Positions 29,530 through 38,880 of a stretch of 64,000 nt of DNA are shown piece by piece. Each line of letters begins with the position of its first letter. Positions within the stretch are counted from its first letter, which is position 1. Location of the stretch: assembly GCF_902536725.1 (NCBI RefSeq), contig NZ_CACAYO010000001.1:1-64000 (forward strand), in the 5' to 3' direction. A program made the position numbers and the translations under genes. The notes under the pieces were generated by a model. That model did not search any database, was not told where the DNA came from, and saw only the letters and a list, made by a program, of their open reading frames with translations. The stretch comes from an uncultured Prochlorococcus sp. (GTDB lineage Bacteria > Cyanobacteriota > Cyanobacteriia > PCC-6307 > Cyanobiaceae).

Positions 29530-30174
29530 CTAAGATCCCCTCCATTTTGTAAGAATCTCCCAGCTTTTAAGTCTTTGGAAAAGCCAGAAATGACCTTCGG
29601 AATTTAGATGAATTCCATCATGCGCAATCCAATTTTTACTCCTTTTATCAGAGTACATTTCTCTAAAAGTAGGAAGAAATGGGACATTCTGATTGAGGCA
29701 TACTTCCTCCATTCTCCTTTCATAAGAATTACAAAAATCATTTGAGTACCATAGACATCCTGCGAACGGCATTTTGCTTTCGTCAACTGGTGTCAAACCA
29801 ATAACAAATACATTTGTTTGAGAGTTCATTTCATTAATTAGCCTCTCGAATCCATATTCAAATCCATCTATATCTAATTGATGTCTTCCATTTATCTGAC
29901 CAATTGCTGCAGTGTCGTTAAGACCTACATTTAGTAGGATTGCTTTAGGTTTATTTCTTCTCGTTTCTCCTCTAGATGACCATTCTTTTTCCCATCTAGA
30001 TGAAACTTTTTCTATCCCATCACCCCTAACGCCAAGTTGATAAATAACTGGCCCATTTTTGTTATTACCCCAATCTTTTCTAAGCCTCTCACACCATCCA
30101 CCACCCTCATTATCTCCCCATCCATAAACTGAGCTATCTCCAATTACAACAAGTTGTTTTGGTAAACTAATCAC
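29530..30174 (-). CDS. SGNH/GDSL-type hydrolase
   Basis: A 214-residue protein with block I VVIGDSSVYGWG (nucleophile Ser in GDS), Gly in QLGVRGDG, Asn in VGLNDTAA and the Asp/His pair in WIAHDGIHLNSEGH. The lipase or esterase substrate is unknown. No signal peptide is visible, so it is probably cytoplasmic. Confidence 0.82.
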   Translation of the reverse strand: MISLPKQLVVIGDSSVYGWGDNEGGGWCERLRKDWGNNKNGPVIYQLGVRGDGIEKVSSRWEKEWSSRGETRRNKPKAILLNVGLNDTAAIGQINGRHQLDIDGFEYGFERLINEMNSQTNVFVIGLTPVDESKMPFAGCLWYSNDFCNSYERRMEEVCLNQNVPFLPTFREMYSDKRSKNWIAHDGIHLNSEGHFWLFQRLKSWEILTKWRGS

Positions 30175-30223
30175 TATTACCGGAAAAAAATCATTACTTG
30201 ATTTAACAAATTATTCTTACAAA

Positions 30224-31726
30224 TCAAGTTAAACTATTTTTGATTTTACCATTTATTAATTCTCCAACTATTGCGATGGAGCTATAAGCTATCAAAACTA
30301 TGGTGACTTCTTGCCATGCGAAGGAACTTAGTGATTCTTTTAATTGCCAACCTAGACCAACACTTCCAATAACCCCAACAATTGCAGTTTCTCTAATAAT
30401 GATGTCAGATCTATAAGCGCAATATGCTAAGTAACTTTTTGCTTGTTGAGAAAATAAACCTAAAAGCCAGCTAGTCTTTTTTGAGATTCCTAGAGAATTC
30501 ATTGCAATATAATTTCTCTTGTCTTGGCTATCTAGATTTGTAAAAAGTAATTTGCAAGTAATACCAGCGTTGTGGAGACCTAATGTTAAAGCCGCTAAAG
30601 ATAAAGAAGGATTATTAAAAGTTAATAGAGTTAGAAGTATTACAGGTGTAGGTATTAAACGTAATAAAAATGCAAAAATTTTTATAAAAATTTTAGAACT
30701 ATTGTTGTTAAAAATTCCTATTACTAATGGAGGTAAACTAATTGCGATTCCTGTTGATAAAAGACTTAAAATTATTGTTTCTAATATAAGTTTTAAGAAA
30801 ACAAATAATCCTAAATCTGAGCTTGATTTAAAAAAAGAATTAACGAAATTAAAATTTTCAAAATTATTATTAAAAATAAAATAAAGAAAATATGAAAAAG
30901 AAAATAAAATTGTTACGAAAAAAACTGTAATAAAAAAAATAGATAGGATTTTATTTGTAGTATTAAATTTTATTTTTTTGAATATTAATCCAGAAAGAAT
31001 TATCAAAATTGCTAAGGACCATAAATAAGTCCATAACTCTCTAAAATTCAAAGTTTGGAAAGATAAAAAAATACTGGTACCTATTCCTCCAATCCCAAAA
31101 AGTCCTAAAATCACAGTACTTCTTATTGAACACTCTAATCGATATAAACCAAAGTTTTTAAATGTATTTATTATTGGATTCCATATTAAAGTTAGTAAAG
31201 AAGAAAATTTAGGTGCATTTATTTGATTTATAGATTCAAAACTTTTGTAGTCAATAGTTTCTAATTGTTCAGCAAAAACTTTTGAATTTACAGCAATATA
31301 AGGTATACATATAGCTATTATTCCTATCGAAAAATTTATTCCATATATTTGCATTAATATTATTCCCCAAACCACTTCGTGTATAGATCTAATTATTGTT
31401 AGAAAAAACCTTATTATGCGGTAGAAGAATTTTGGGATATTAAAGATTTTATAAAAAATATTTGAGGAAATTATTCCAAAAATTGCTCCAAAAATAATAC
31501 TTACTAACCAACTAAAAAAACCAATAAAAATAGTTTCATTTAATCGCTTAATTATGGTAATAATAATTTCATTATCGATCTTGGGATTAAATGCAGAAAT
31601 TAAGAATTCTTGGAATAATTTAAATCCTCCAAAATGAATATTGTTTATTAATTGATACCCTAGAGGTATGCATACCAAAATTGGAAGAAAAGATAATGAG
31701 GTATAGTTTAATTTTAATTTGTTCAA
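30224..31726 (-). CDS. phnE: phosphonate/phosphite ABC transporter permease, fused double domain
   Basis: A 500-residue inner-membrane permease, about twice the length of E. coli PhnE. Each half has helices around an EAA-type loop (SFESINQINAPKF in the first, YIAMNSLGISKKTSW in the second) and ends with an Arg/Glu motif (RSTVILGLFGIGGIG; RETAIVGVIGSVGLG). The fused form allows a single gene to supply both permease halves. It is 4 nt downstream of phnC. Confidence 0.85.
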   Translation of the reverse strand: MNKLKLNYTSLSFLPILVCIPLGYQLINNIHFGGFKLFQEFLISAFNPKIDNEIIITIIKRLNETIFIGFFSWLVSIIFGAIFGIISSNIFYKIFNIPKFFYRIIRFFLTIIRSIHEVVWGIILMQIYGINFSIGIIAICIPYIAVNSKVFAEQLETIDYKSFESINQINAPKFSSLLTLIWNPIINTFKNFGLYRLECSIRSTVILGLFGIGGIGTSIFLSFQTLNFRELWTYLWSLAILIILSGLIFKKIKFNTTNKILSIFFITVFFVTILFSFSYFLYFIFNNNFENFNFVNSFFKSSSDLGLFVFLKLILETIILSLLSTGIAISLPPLVIGIFNNNSSKIFIKIFAFLLRLIPTPVILLTLLTFNNPSLSLAALTLGLHNAGITCKLLFTNLDSQDKRNYIAMNSLGISKKTSWLLGLFSQQAKSYLAYCAYRSDIIIRETAIVGVIGSVGLGWQLKESLSSFAWQEVTIVLIAYSSIAIVGELINGKIKNSLT

Positions 31727-31730
31727 CTAA

Positions 31731-32471
31731 TTAATATATTTTCTCTAAATGAATCTTCTTTAAGTTATTTCTTTTGATATTGAAAAAAATTTTACCATCC
31801 CTTATTCCAATCACTTTATCGAAATCGTTCAGCAAATCTAATCTATGTAATGCAACTAATGCTGTCTTTGGAGATTTTTTTGTATTATTTTTATCTACAT
31901 TTTCTAGCAGAAGGTTTTTAATTGTTGTTATCAATTTGGGATCTAGGTTATTAAAAGGCTCATCTGCAAGTAATATATTTGATTCTTGAATTAATGATCT
32001 AGCTATAGCCACCCTTTGTTTTTGCCCCCCAGATAGTTTTCTGATTTTTTTGTCGTAAATAGAGTTATGAAGTCTACATAATTTCATATATTTATGCGCC
32101 TTCTTAAAAGAACTTATATTTAGTAAATTTTTAAAAGCGAAATAAAAATTATTTTCCGCTAGTAGTCCACAATTAACATTTTGTTCTGCAGAGAGATCTT
32201 CTATTAATCTTAAATCTTGCCATATAGTTGTTATTTTACTTTTCTGCTTTCTATCTAATTCCTCGAAACTTTCATTGAATAATTTAACCTCACCTTGAGT
32301 TGGTTTTATAGTGCCATTAAGAACTGATATAAGTGTAGTTTTTCCTGAACCGCTTTTACCTAAAAGTGCAATTTTTTCCCCAGAATTTATTTTTAAATTT
32401 ATTTTATTTAGGATCAGATCGTTTTTGTATTTATAAGATATATTTTCTAATTCTAAGACAGTATTATTCAT
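31731..32471 (-). CDS. phnC: phosphonate/phosphite ABC transporter ATPase
   Basis: A 246-residue ATPase: Walker [15 protein letters not shown]-loop TIWQDLRL, signature RKLSGGQKQRVAIARSL, Walker B ILLADEPFNNLDP and switch HRLD. Its start overlaps the stop of phnD by 4 nt (translational coupling). Confidence 0.9.
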   Translation of the reverse strand: MNNTVLELENISYKYKNDLILNKINLKINSGEKIALLGKSGSGKTTLISVLNGTIKPTQGEVKLFNESFEELDRKQKSKITTIWQDLRLIEDLSAEQNVNCGLLAENNFYFAFKNLLNISSFKKAHKYMKLCRLHNSIYDKKIRKLSGGQKQRVAIARSLIQESNILLADEPFNNLDPKLITTIKNLLLENVDKNNTKKSPKTALVALHRLDLLNDFDKVIGIRDGKIFFNIKRNNLKKIHLEKIY

Positions 32472-33361
32472 CTAATTTTATTTAATTCCCTCCCGATTTC
32501 CTCTATATTTTTATATTGTTTTGATTCTGCCTTTATAAATCTTTTTGCATTAAACATATCTAATATCTGTTTATGTGATTTTTGCTTTATATCTAAATTT
32601 AGAATTACTGATTTAAGTTCTTTTGTAAACCCTTCCCCGAATCTATTTTCAAGATCACCTTGAGCTACCCAATGATAGTCAACATATTCTGGTGTGGTCC
32701 AGAATAATTCTAAATTACTTGTTCTTTTGGGATTATTTTTAAGGTTGTTTTCCCAAACCTGTTTATTTAAAGCTCCAGCATCAAATGCCCCACTATTAAC
32801 TAAAGCTATAGTGGCATCATGACTCCCACTAAAACCTGCTTTTTTCCCTTTAAAATGTTTAATTTTTACCCCTGCTTGATTTAAAAAATATTCTGGCATT
32901 AATCTTCCAGAAGTTGAGTTTTCAGAGCCAAAAGTAAATCTTAAATTTTTTAGTTTTTTAAGTCCTTTAATGTTTGAAATTGAGTTAAGTTCTAAATTTT
33001 TGTTTACTATAAAAACACTTTTAAATTCCTTATCGATATCTCTTTGAGCTATGACAATTGAATTAGGTGTTTGTAATCTTGCTTGAACTCCTGATAAACC
33101 GCCAAACCAAACTAAATCTAAATCTTTAGTTCTAAATCCAGTTACTGCTGCAACATAATTAATAACAGGAATGTATTTAACTTCTACATCAAGTTGTTTG
33201 GATAATTCTTTTGAAAATAAATTAAATCTTTTGTCCAAAACATCTTGGTTTTGATCAGGTATTGCTCCAACTTTTAAAACTTTGGGATTTGAAAATACAG
33301 GTGATGAAAAAACAGAAAATAATAGATATGAACTTATTAGGAAATTCTTTAAATTAAACAT
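32468..33361 (-). CDS. phnD: phosphonate/phosphite-binding periplasmic protein
   Basis: A 297-residue protein with a signal peptide (residues 1-25, FLISSYLLFSVFSSPVFS) and the PhnD family pattern: KVLKVGAIPDQNQDVLDKRFNLFSKELSKQL, YAxVTGFRTKDLDLVWFGGLSG and GSENSTSGRLMPEYFL. Related picocyanobacterial PhnD proteins bind phosphite and methylphosphonate. It starts 12 nt after the stop of the aminotransferase gene on the same strand. Confidence 0.88.
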   Translation of the reverse strand: MFNLKNFLISSYLLFSVFSSPVFSNPKVLKVGAIPDQNQDVLDKRFNLFSKELSKQLDVEVKYIPVINYVAAVTGFRTKDLDLVWFGGLSGVQARLQTPNSIVIAQRDIDKEFKSVFIVNKNLELNSISNIKGLKKLKNLRFTFGSENSTSGRLMPEYFLNQAGVKIKHFKGKKAGFSGSHDATIALVNSGAFDAGALNKQVWENNLKNNPKRTSNLELFWTTPEYVDYHWVAQGDLENRFGEGFTKELKSVILNLDIKQKSHKQILDMFNAKRFIKAESKQYKNIEEIGRELNKIR

Positions 33362-33373
33362 GACTTATTTAAA

Positions 33374-34570
33374 TTAATAGTATTCAGAGATTGCTTTTTC
33401 AATTCTCTTTAGTCCATTTTTTATTTTAATCTCTGAAGCTGCACAAGATATTCTTATACATTGATCAGCTCCAAAAGCTTTTCCAGGTACAACAACTAAT
33501 CCGTAATCTTGAAGAGCTTTATTGCAGAAATCAACAGAAGTAATTGAAGAGTTGGGTAATTTTGGAAATGCGTAAAATGCTCCGTTAGGTTCTTCAATAT
33601 AAATCCCATTTATATTATTAAGGCCCTCATAGAGAAGTCTTCTTCTTTGATCATAATGGCTATTTATCATTGAGAAAAACTCATTATTAATTTTTAAAGC
33701 CTCTAAAGCACCTTTTTGAACAAAAGAGCAAACATTACTTGTACTTTGACTTTGTAATGCTGAGGATGCTTTGATTACATCTTTTGGACCTACTAAATAA
33801 CCTATCCTCCAGCCAGTCATAGCCCATCCTTTCGCAAACCCATTTATTATAAAAATTCTATCTTTTAAGTCATTTGCTAATGAAGATAAACTGTAGTGTT
33901 TAAATTCTTTTTTAAGGATTAGTTCGTAAATCTCATCAGAAAGAATATTGATATTTGGATTTTCTCTGGCTAAATCGGCAATTTGTAATAATTCTTCCTT
34001 TGACATAACTCTCCCAGTAGGGTTATTAGGAGAATTGATAATTATAAATTTAGTTTTTGAAGAGATTTTAGACTTCAAATCTTCTATATTTATTTTGAAT
34101 CCATCCTCTGCAGAAGAATTTGTAAAAATTGGCTTCCCACCCGCCAATCTAACCATCTGGGGATAACTTAACCAATATGGAGAAGGAATAATAACTTCGT
34201 CTCCAGAATTTAACAATACTTGGAAAAGATTATATATTGCTTGCTTAGCACCATTTGTGACCATTACATTTTCAAATTCATAATTTAAATCGTTTTGAAT
34301 TTGAAGTTTATTTGCAATTGCTTTTCGGAGATCTAGATTCCCCGCTGCGGGCCCGTACTTTGTAAATCCATCAAATATAGCTTTACTTGTAGCCTCTATA
34401 ACTTCTTTTGGGGCATCAAAATCAGGTTCACCTGCACTTAAATTGCAAATATCTACTCCTTCTGCAGATAATTGATTTGCTTTAGCACTTATCTGCAATG
34501 TGAGAGAAGGCTCAATTGAAAGTGCCCGATCAGATAAATTAACTTGACTCATTGACTTATGACTTTTCAA
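33374..34570 (-). CDS. aspC: class I aminotransferase (aspartate aminotransferase-like)
   Basis: A 398-residue PLP enzyme. GAKQAIYNLFQ, SPYWLSYPQMV, NSPNNPTGRVMS, SDEIYELI, NGFAKGWAMTGWRIGYLVGP (with the PLP lysine in FAKGWA) and the C-terminal RISCAAS for the substrate arginine are the class I pattern. Met7 (MSQVNLSD) is the likelier start. It lies just upstream of phnD and may share a transcript with the phn genes. Confidence 0.88.
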   Translation of the reverse strand: MKSHKSMSQVNLSDRALSIEPSLTLQISAKANQLSAEGVDICNLSAGEPDFDAPKEVIEATSKAIFDGFTKYGPAAGNLDLRKAIANKLQIQNDLNYEFENVMVTNGAKQAIYNLFQVLLNSGDEVIIPSPYWLSYPQMVRLAGGKPIFTNSSAEDGFKINIEDLKSKISSKTKFIIINSPNNPTGRVMSKEELLQIADLARENPNINILSDEIYELILKKEFKHYSLSSLANDLKDRIFIINGFAKGWAMTGWRIGYLVGPKDVIKASSALQSQSTSNVCSFVQKGALEALKINNEFFSMINSHYDQRRRLLYEGLNNINGIYIEEPNGAFYAFPKLPNSSITSVDFCNKALQDYGLVVVPGKAFGADQCIRISCAASEIKIKNGLKRIEKAISEYY

Positions 34571-34713
34571 ATATGACTTTTAATAATGACAAATGCATAA
34601 ATTAAGAATAAATAAAACTATCACACTATGGTTTAATTTAGTTCATTTTCTTAATCTATTTTATTTTCATGTTTTGAGTTCTTAAGATAAAAATATTTAA
34701 AGTTTTATTTTCG

Positions 34714-35217
34714 GTGAAAAGGTTAGTAATTGGGAGAGGAAGTGTATTTGCAGATTTGTTAGTAATTGGTGAGGCACCTGGAGCCCAAGAAGATTTAGAA
34801 GGAAAACCTTATGTAGGTAAATCTGGTAAGTTATTAAATGAATTATTAGTACAAGCTGGAATTGATTATAAGAAGGATGTTTATTTTTGTAATGTAATTA
34901 AATGTCGTCCACCAAATAATAGAAAACCCACTGCTAGAGAAATTAATATTCATAAACCTTGGTTATTACAGCAAATAAAGTTAGTCGATCCAAAATTTAT
35001 ATTACTTACTGGTTCTACTGCTATGAGAGCTATTTTAGAAGTTAAAGATCCTATAAGTAATTTAAGAGGTCAATGGATTAAAAAAGATGGGAGAGAAATT
35101 ATGGTAATTTTTCATCCATCTTATTTGTTGAGATTTCCTTCAAAAGAAATCAATAAACCTTACCATCTAACTTTGAAAGACCTAGAGAATGTAAGTGGTA
35201 AACTATATGCCGTATAA
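34714..35217 (+). CDS. family 4-type uracil-DNA glycosylase, short form
   Basis: Removes uracil from DNA. GEAPGAQEDLEGKPYVGKSGKLLNELL (residues 19-45) is the family 4/5 pocket, and HPSYLLR (about 130) the conserved His loop. NVIKCRPPNNRKPT holds one Cys. The N-terminal CxxC of standard family 4 enzymes and the second late Cys (here H in INIHKPWLL) are missing, so the 4Fe-4S cluster is probably lost. Start GTG at 34714; no in-frame extension upstream contains Cys before a stop at 34675. Confidence 0.85.
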   Translation: MKRLVIGRGSVFADLLVIGEAPGAQEDLEGKPYVGKSGKLLNELLVQAGIDYKKDVYFCNVIKCRPPNNRKPTAREINIHKPWLLQQIKLVDPKFILLTGSTAMRAILEVKDPISNLRGQWIKKDGREIMVIFHPSYLLRFPSKEINKPYHLTLKDLENVSGKLYAV

Positions 35218-35252
35218 TTTAGTGAAATCCTTTTTGAATATCAAGAATTTTA

Positions 35253-36470
35253 ATGTCATTAACTCAATCTAAAGAGGTTAATAGTCTCTCCAAAAGATAT
35301 TCAACTCATATTGAGAGAAGGATAACTAGAACAGTAATGGTGGGTGATATAGCTATTGGAAGTGATTATCCAGTAAGAGTTCAATCGATGATAAATGAAG
35401 ATACTATGGATGTCGAAAATGCTTATTTAGCTATCAAAAGACTTCATGATGTGGGTTGTGAAATAGTAAGGTTAACTGTCCCTTCCTTAGCACATGCCAA
35501 AGCAGTAGGAGATATAAAGGCAAAATTACTAGAAAATAATATCAATACCCCCTTGGTGGCTGATGTTCATCATAATGGTATGAAAATTGCAATGGAAGTT
35601 GCAAAACATGTTGATAAAGTAAGAATTAATCCTGGATTGTTTGTTTTTGAAAAATCAGACCCTACAAGAACTGAATATACAGATGAGGAATTTGAAACTA
35701 TTAAACAAACAATACTTAAAAGATTTACCCCTTTAGTTGAAGTTTTAAAGGCTGAAAATAAAGCTCTAAGGATTGGAGTTAATCATGGGTCTCTATCTGA
35801 AAGGATGCTTTTTACTTATGGAGATACGCCATTAGGAATGACAGAATCCGCGATGGAGTTCGTCAAAATTTGTGATGAGCTTGATTTTCATAACATAATC
35901 ATTTCTATGAAAGCTTCTAGGGCTCCGGTCATGATGGCAGCTTACAGAATGATTGCAGATAGGCTTGACTCAGAAGGATATAACTATCCCTTACATTTAG
36001 GAGTGACCGAAGCTGGTGATGGTGATTATGGAAGGATTAAAAGTACTGCTGGAATTGGAACGCTTTTAGCAGAGGGATTAGGAGATACCATTAGGGTTTC
36101 CTTAACAGAAGCTCCAGAAAAGGAAATACCAGTGTGCTATTCAATTTTGCAATCTTTAGGATTAAGAAAAACAATGGTTGAATACATCAGTTGCCCCAGT
36201 TGTGGTAGAACACTTTTCAATCTAGAAGAAGTTGTAGATAAAGTTAGGAACGCTACCTCACATTTGACGGGTCTAGATATAGCAATAATGGGATGTATTG
36301 TTAATGGGCCAGGAGAAATGGCAGATGCTGATTATGGTTATGTTGGAAAAGGTAAAGGAACTATTGCCTTATATAGAAGAAAAGAAGAGATAAAAAGAGT
36401 ACCTGAAGATGAGGGTGTTAATGCTTTAATTCAACTTATTAAGGATGATGGGAAGTGGATTGATCCTTAA
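35253..36470 (+). CDS. ispG: 4-hydroxy-3-methylbut-2-enyl diphosphate synthase (IspG)
   Basis: A 405-residue 4Fe-4S enzyme of the MEP isoprenoid pathway, which feeds chlorophyll, carotenoids and quinones. [18 protein letters not shown] opens the TIM barrel, and [15 protein letters not shown] plus [20 protein letters not shown] give the three Cys and a Glu that hold the cluster. It uses an electron donor such as ferredoxin in cyanobacteria. ctpA follows 61 nt later. Confidence 0.96.
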   Translation: MSLTQSKEVNSLSKRYSTHIERRITRTVMVGDIAIGSDYPVRVQSMINEDTMDVENAYLAIKRLHDVGCEIVRLTVPSLAHAKAVGDIKAKLLENNINTPLVADVHHNGMKIAMEVAKHVDKVRINPGLFVFEKSDPTRTEYTDEEFETIKQTILKRFTPLVEVLKAENKALRIGVNHGSLSERMLFTYGDTPLGMTESAMEFVKICDELDFHNIIISMKASRAPVMMAAYRMIADRLDSEGYNYPLHLGVTEAGDGDYGRIKSTAGIGTLLAEGLGDTIRVSLTEAPEKEIPVCYSILQSLGLRKTMVEYISCPSCGRTLFNLEEVVDKVRNATSHLTGLDIAIMGCIVNGPGEMADADYGYVGKGKGTIALYRRKEEIKRVPEDEGVNALIQLIKDDGKWIDP

Positions 36471-36531
36471 GGATTTGTCAAATTTTTGAATTATAAATAA
36501 ATTCTTTTTATAATAAAAAATATCGAATTAT

Positions 36532-37866
36532 TTGAAGATAAGAAAATTGCTTAAAAAAAAATATATATTTCTGTTTGCGACATCCTTTTCTGGGTTATTT
36601 TTAAATAATTTTGCAGAGGCAACAGTTTTAAATAATAGTTATAAAGAAGTAATTGATCATGTTTGGCAAATTGTATATAGAGATTTTCTTGATTCAAACG
36701 GCAAATTTCAAAAGTCCAATTGGATTAATCTAAGAAAAGAAGTTTTATCAAAAACATATTCAGACAGCAATGAAGCATATGATGCGATTAGAGATATGCT
36801 TTCTAATTTAGATGATTCTTATACAAGATTTTTAGAACCTAAGGAATTTAATCAAATGAGAATTGATACCTCTGGCGAATTAACTGGAGTTGGTATCCAA
36901 ATAGTTAAAGATAAAGAATCTGATGATTTAATAATTATTTCTCCCATAGAGGGCACCCCTGCATTTGATGCTGGAATTAAAGCTAGAGATAAAATATTAT
37001 CCATAGATGAAATTTCTACTGAAGGTATGAATATTGAGGATGCCGTGAAATTAATAAGAGGACAAAGAGGTACTAAAGTAAAGCTTGAAATTCTTAGGGG
37101 TTCTCAATCCTTTTTTAAGACTTTATTAAGAGAAAAAATTGAAATAAAATCTGTATCAAGTAAAGTCAATAAAACCAAAAATGGCTTATCAATTGGCTAT
37201 GTAAGAATTAAACAATTTAATGCAAATGCATCCAAAGAAACTAGAGATGCTATTAAGGATTTAGAAACAAAAAAAGTCGCAGGATATGTTCTTGACTTGA
37301 GAAGTAATCCTGGAGGTTTATTAGAATCAAGTATTGATATCTCAAGGCACTTCATTAACAAAGGAGTAATAGTAAGTACAGTAAGTAAAGATGGTTTAAA
37401 AGAAACAAAAAAAGGAAACGGTCAAGCTCTAACAATAAAGCCCTTAGTTGTCTTAGTTAATGAGGGTTCTGCTAGTGCTAGTGAAATAGTTTCTGGTGCA
37501 ATAAAAGATAATAAAAGAGGAAAATTAGTTGGGAAGAAAACATTTGGTAAAGGTCTAGTTCAATCCATGAGAACTTTAGTTGATGGTTCAGGACTAACTG
37601 TTACAGTCGCTAAGTATTTAACTCCGAACGGCACTGATATAAACAAATCTGGAATTATTCCAGATATAGAAGTAAGAATGAATATAAACCCTATACTTCA
37701 AAGAGAGATAGGAACTAGAAAAGATAAACAATATAGAGCTGGTGAAAAAGAGCTAATAAATATAATTAATAGAAAGAATCAGATAAGCGAATTTAATCCT
37801 GACACCACAAACCTTAATGCATTCCTAAAAATTAATAAGGAAGATAAAGTATTTTCATTAAATTAA
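36532..37866 (+). CDS. ctpA: carboxyl-terminal processing protease (S41)
   Basis: A 444-residue protein with a signal peptide (residues 1-30), a PDZ domain (about 95-180: GVGIQIVKDKESDDLIIISPIEGTPAFDAGIKARDKIL), and the S41 domain with VNEGSASASEIVSGAIKDNKRGKLVGKKTFGKGLVQ, whose Ser and Lys are the catalytic dyad. CtpA matures the D1 protein of photosystem II; other Ctp paralogues exist, so CtpA versus CtpB/C is open. TTG start. Ends in a 4-nt overlap with convergent nadA. Confidence 0.88.
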   Translation: MKIRKLLKKKYIFLFATSFSGLFLNNFAEATVLNNSYKEVIDHVWQIVYRDFLDSNGKFQKSNWINLRKEVLSKTYSDSNEAYDAIRDMLSNLDDSYTRFLEPKEFNQMRIDTSGELTGVGIQIVKDKESDDLIIISPIEGTPAFDAGIKARDKILSIDEISTEGMNIEDAVKLIRGQRGTKVKLEILRGSQSFFKTLLREKIEIKSVSSKVNKTKNGLSIGYVRIKQFNANASKETRDAIKDLETKKVAGYVLDLRSNPGGLLESSIDISRHFINKGVIVSTVSKDGLKETKKGNGQALTIKPLVVLVNEGSASASEIVSGAIKDNKRGKLVGKKTFGKGLVQSMRTLVDGSGLTVTVAKYLTPNGTDINKSGIIPDIEVRMNINPILQREIGTRKDKQYRAGEKELINIINRKNQISEFNPDTTNLNAFLKINKEDKVFSLN

Positions 37867-38777
37867 TTACTCATATCCAGCATTCTCTTTATTGGTACAT
37901 AGGCTCTTCTTATTATTCCTGGGTCTAGTTCAATAGACGGGGAATTTTTCTTCAAACAATCAAGAATTTTTTCTAAAGTATTTAATTTCATATATGGACA
38001 CTCGTTACATTTACAACCTTCTACATCAGGAACTTCAATAAAAATTTTATTAGGTTCTTTCTTTTTCATTTGATGAATTATTCCAGGTTCAGTTAGTACC
38101 ATATAAGTTTTAGATGGATCTTTACTTACGAAATCAAGCAGCTTACTTGTTGATCCAATAAAGTCTGAGAGAGTTAGTAAATTTTGACTACATTCAGGAT
38201 GAGCAATTATTTTTGATCCTGGATTTTGATATTTTAATTTTAGAAGTGCTTCTTCACTAAATGATTCATGAACAATGCAGCTGCCAGGCCATAATTTAAG
38301 ATCTCTCCCTGAATTTTTCTGTACCCATCTCCCAAGGTTCTGATCTGGCGCAAATATTATCTTTTTATCTTCAGGTATCTTTTTAATTAATGAGACTGCA
38401 TTACTGCTTGTACATATCAGATCACTTTGAGCTTTTACTTCTGCAGTGCAATTTATATAACTTACGACATAGTGATCTGGATTTTCTTCCCTGAATTTTT
38501 GAAATTTATCTGAAGGACAATCGTCTGCTAATGAGCATCCTGCGTCAATATCTGGTAATAGGACTGTTTTATTAGGGCTAAGTATTTTTGCGGTTTCGGC
38601 CATAAAGTGCACACCGCAGAAAATTATTATATCTGCGTCATTATTTGCAGCTTTCCTAGATAGATCTAATGAATCGCCAATAAAATCTGCAATTTCCTGA
38701 ATCTCTGGAGCTTGATAATAGTGCGCAAGAATAATTGCATTAGCTTTCCCGCAACGCTCCTTTATTTCAGAAATCAA
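37863..38777 (-). CDS. nadA: quinolinate synthase A
   Basis: A 4Fe-4S enzyme that makes quinolinate for NAD. ILAHYYQAPEIQEIADFIGDSLDLSR, FCGVHFMAETAKIL, CTAEVKAQSDLICTSSNA, and CKCNECPYMKLNTLEKI (late Cys) are all family features. The TTG at 38777 is the best standard start, but the frame stays open upstream to a CTG at 38831, giving an extra TSITSTAKQKSVQNEED that looks protein-like, so the real start may be non-standard. Confidence 0.92.
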   Translation of the reverse strand: MISEIKERCGKANAIILAHYYQAPEIQEIADFIGDSLDLSRKAANNDADIIIFCGVHFMAETAKILSPNKTVLLPDIDAGCSLADDCPSDKFQKFREENPDHYVVSYINCTAEVKAQSDLICTSSNAVSLIKKIPEDKKIIFAPDQNLGRWVQKNSGRDLKLWPGSCIVHESFSEEALLKLKYQNPGSKIIAHPECSQNLLTLSDFIGSTSKLLDFVSKDPSKTYMVLTEPGIIHQMKKKEPNKIFIEVPDVEGCKCNECPYMKLNTLEKILDCLKKNSPSIELDPGIIRRAYVPIKRMLDMSN

Positions 38778-38880
38778 ATCCTCTTCGTTTTGAACTGATT
38801 TCTGTTTTGCAGTAGAAGTTATACTGGTCAGGATTTAGAATATCTCTAAATAGATTATATGCCCTTAAACAGAAAAAATT

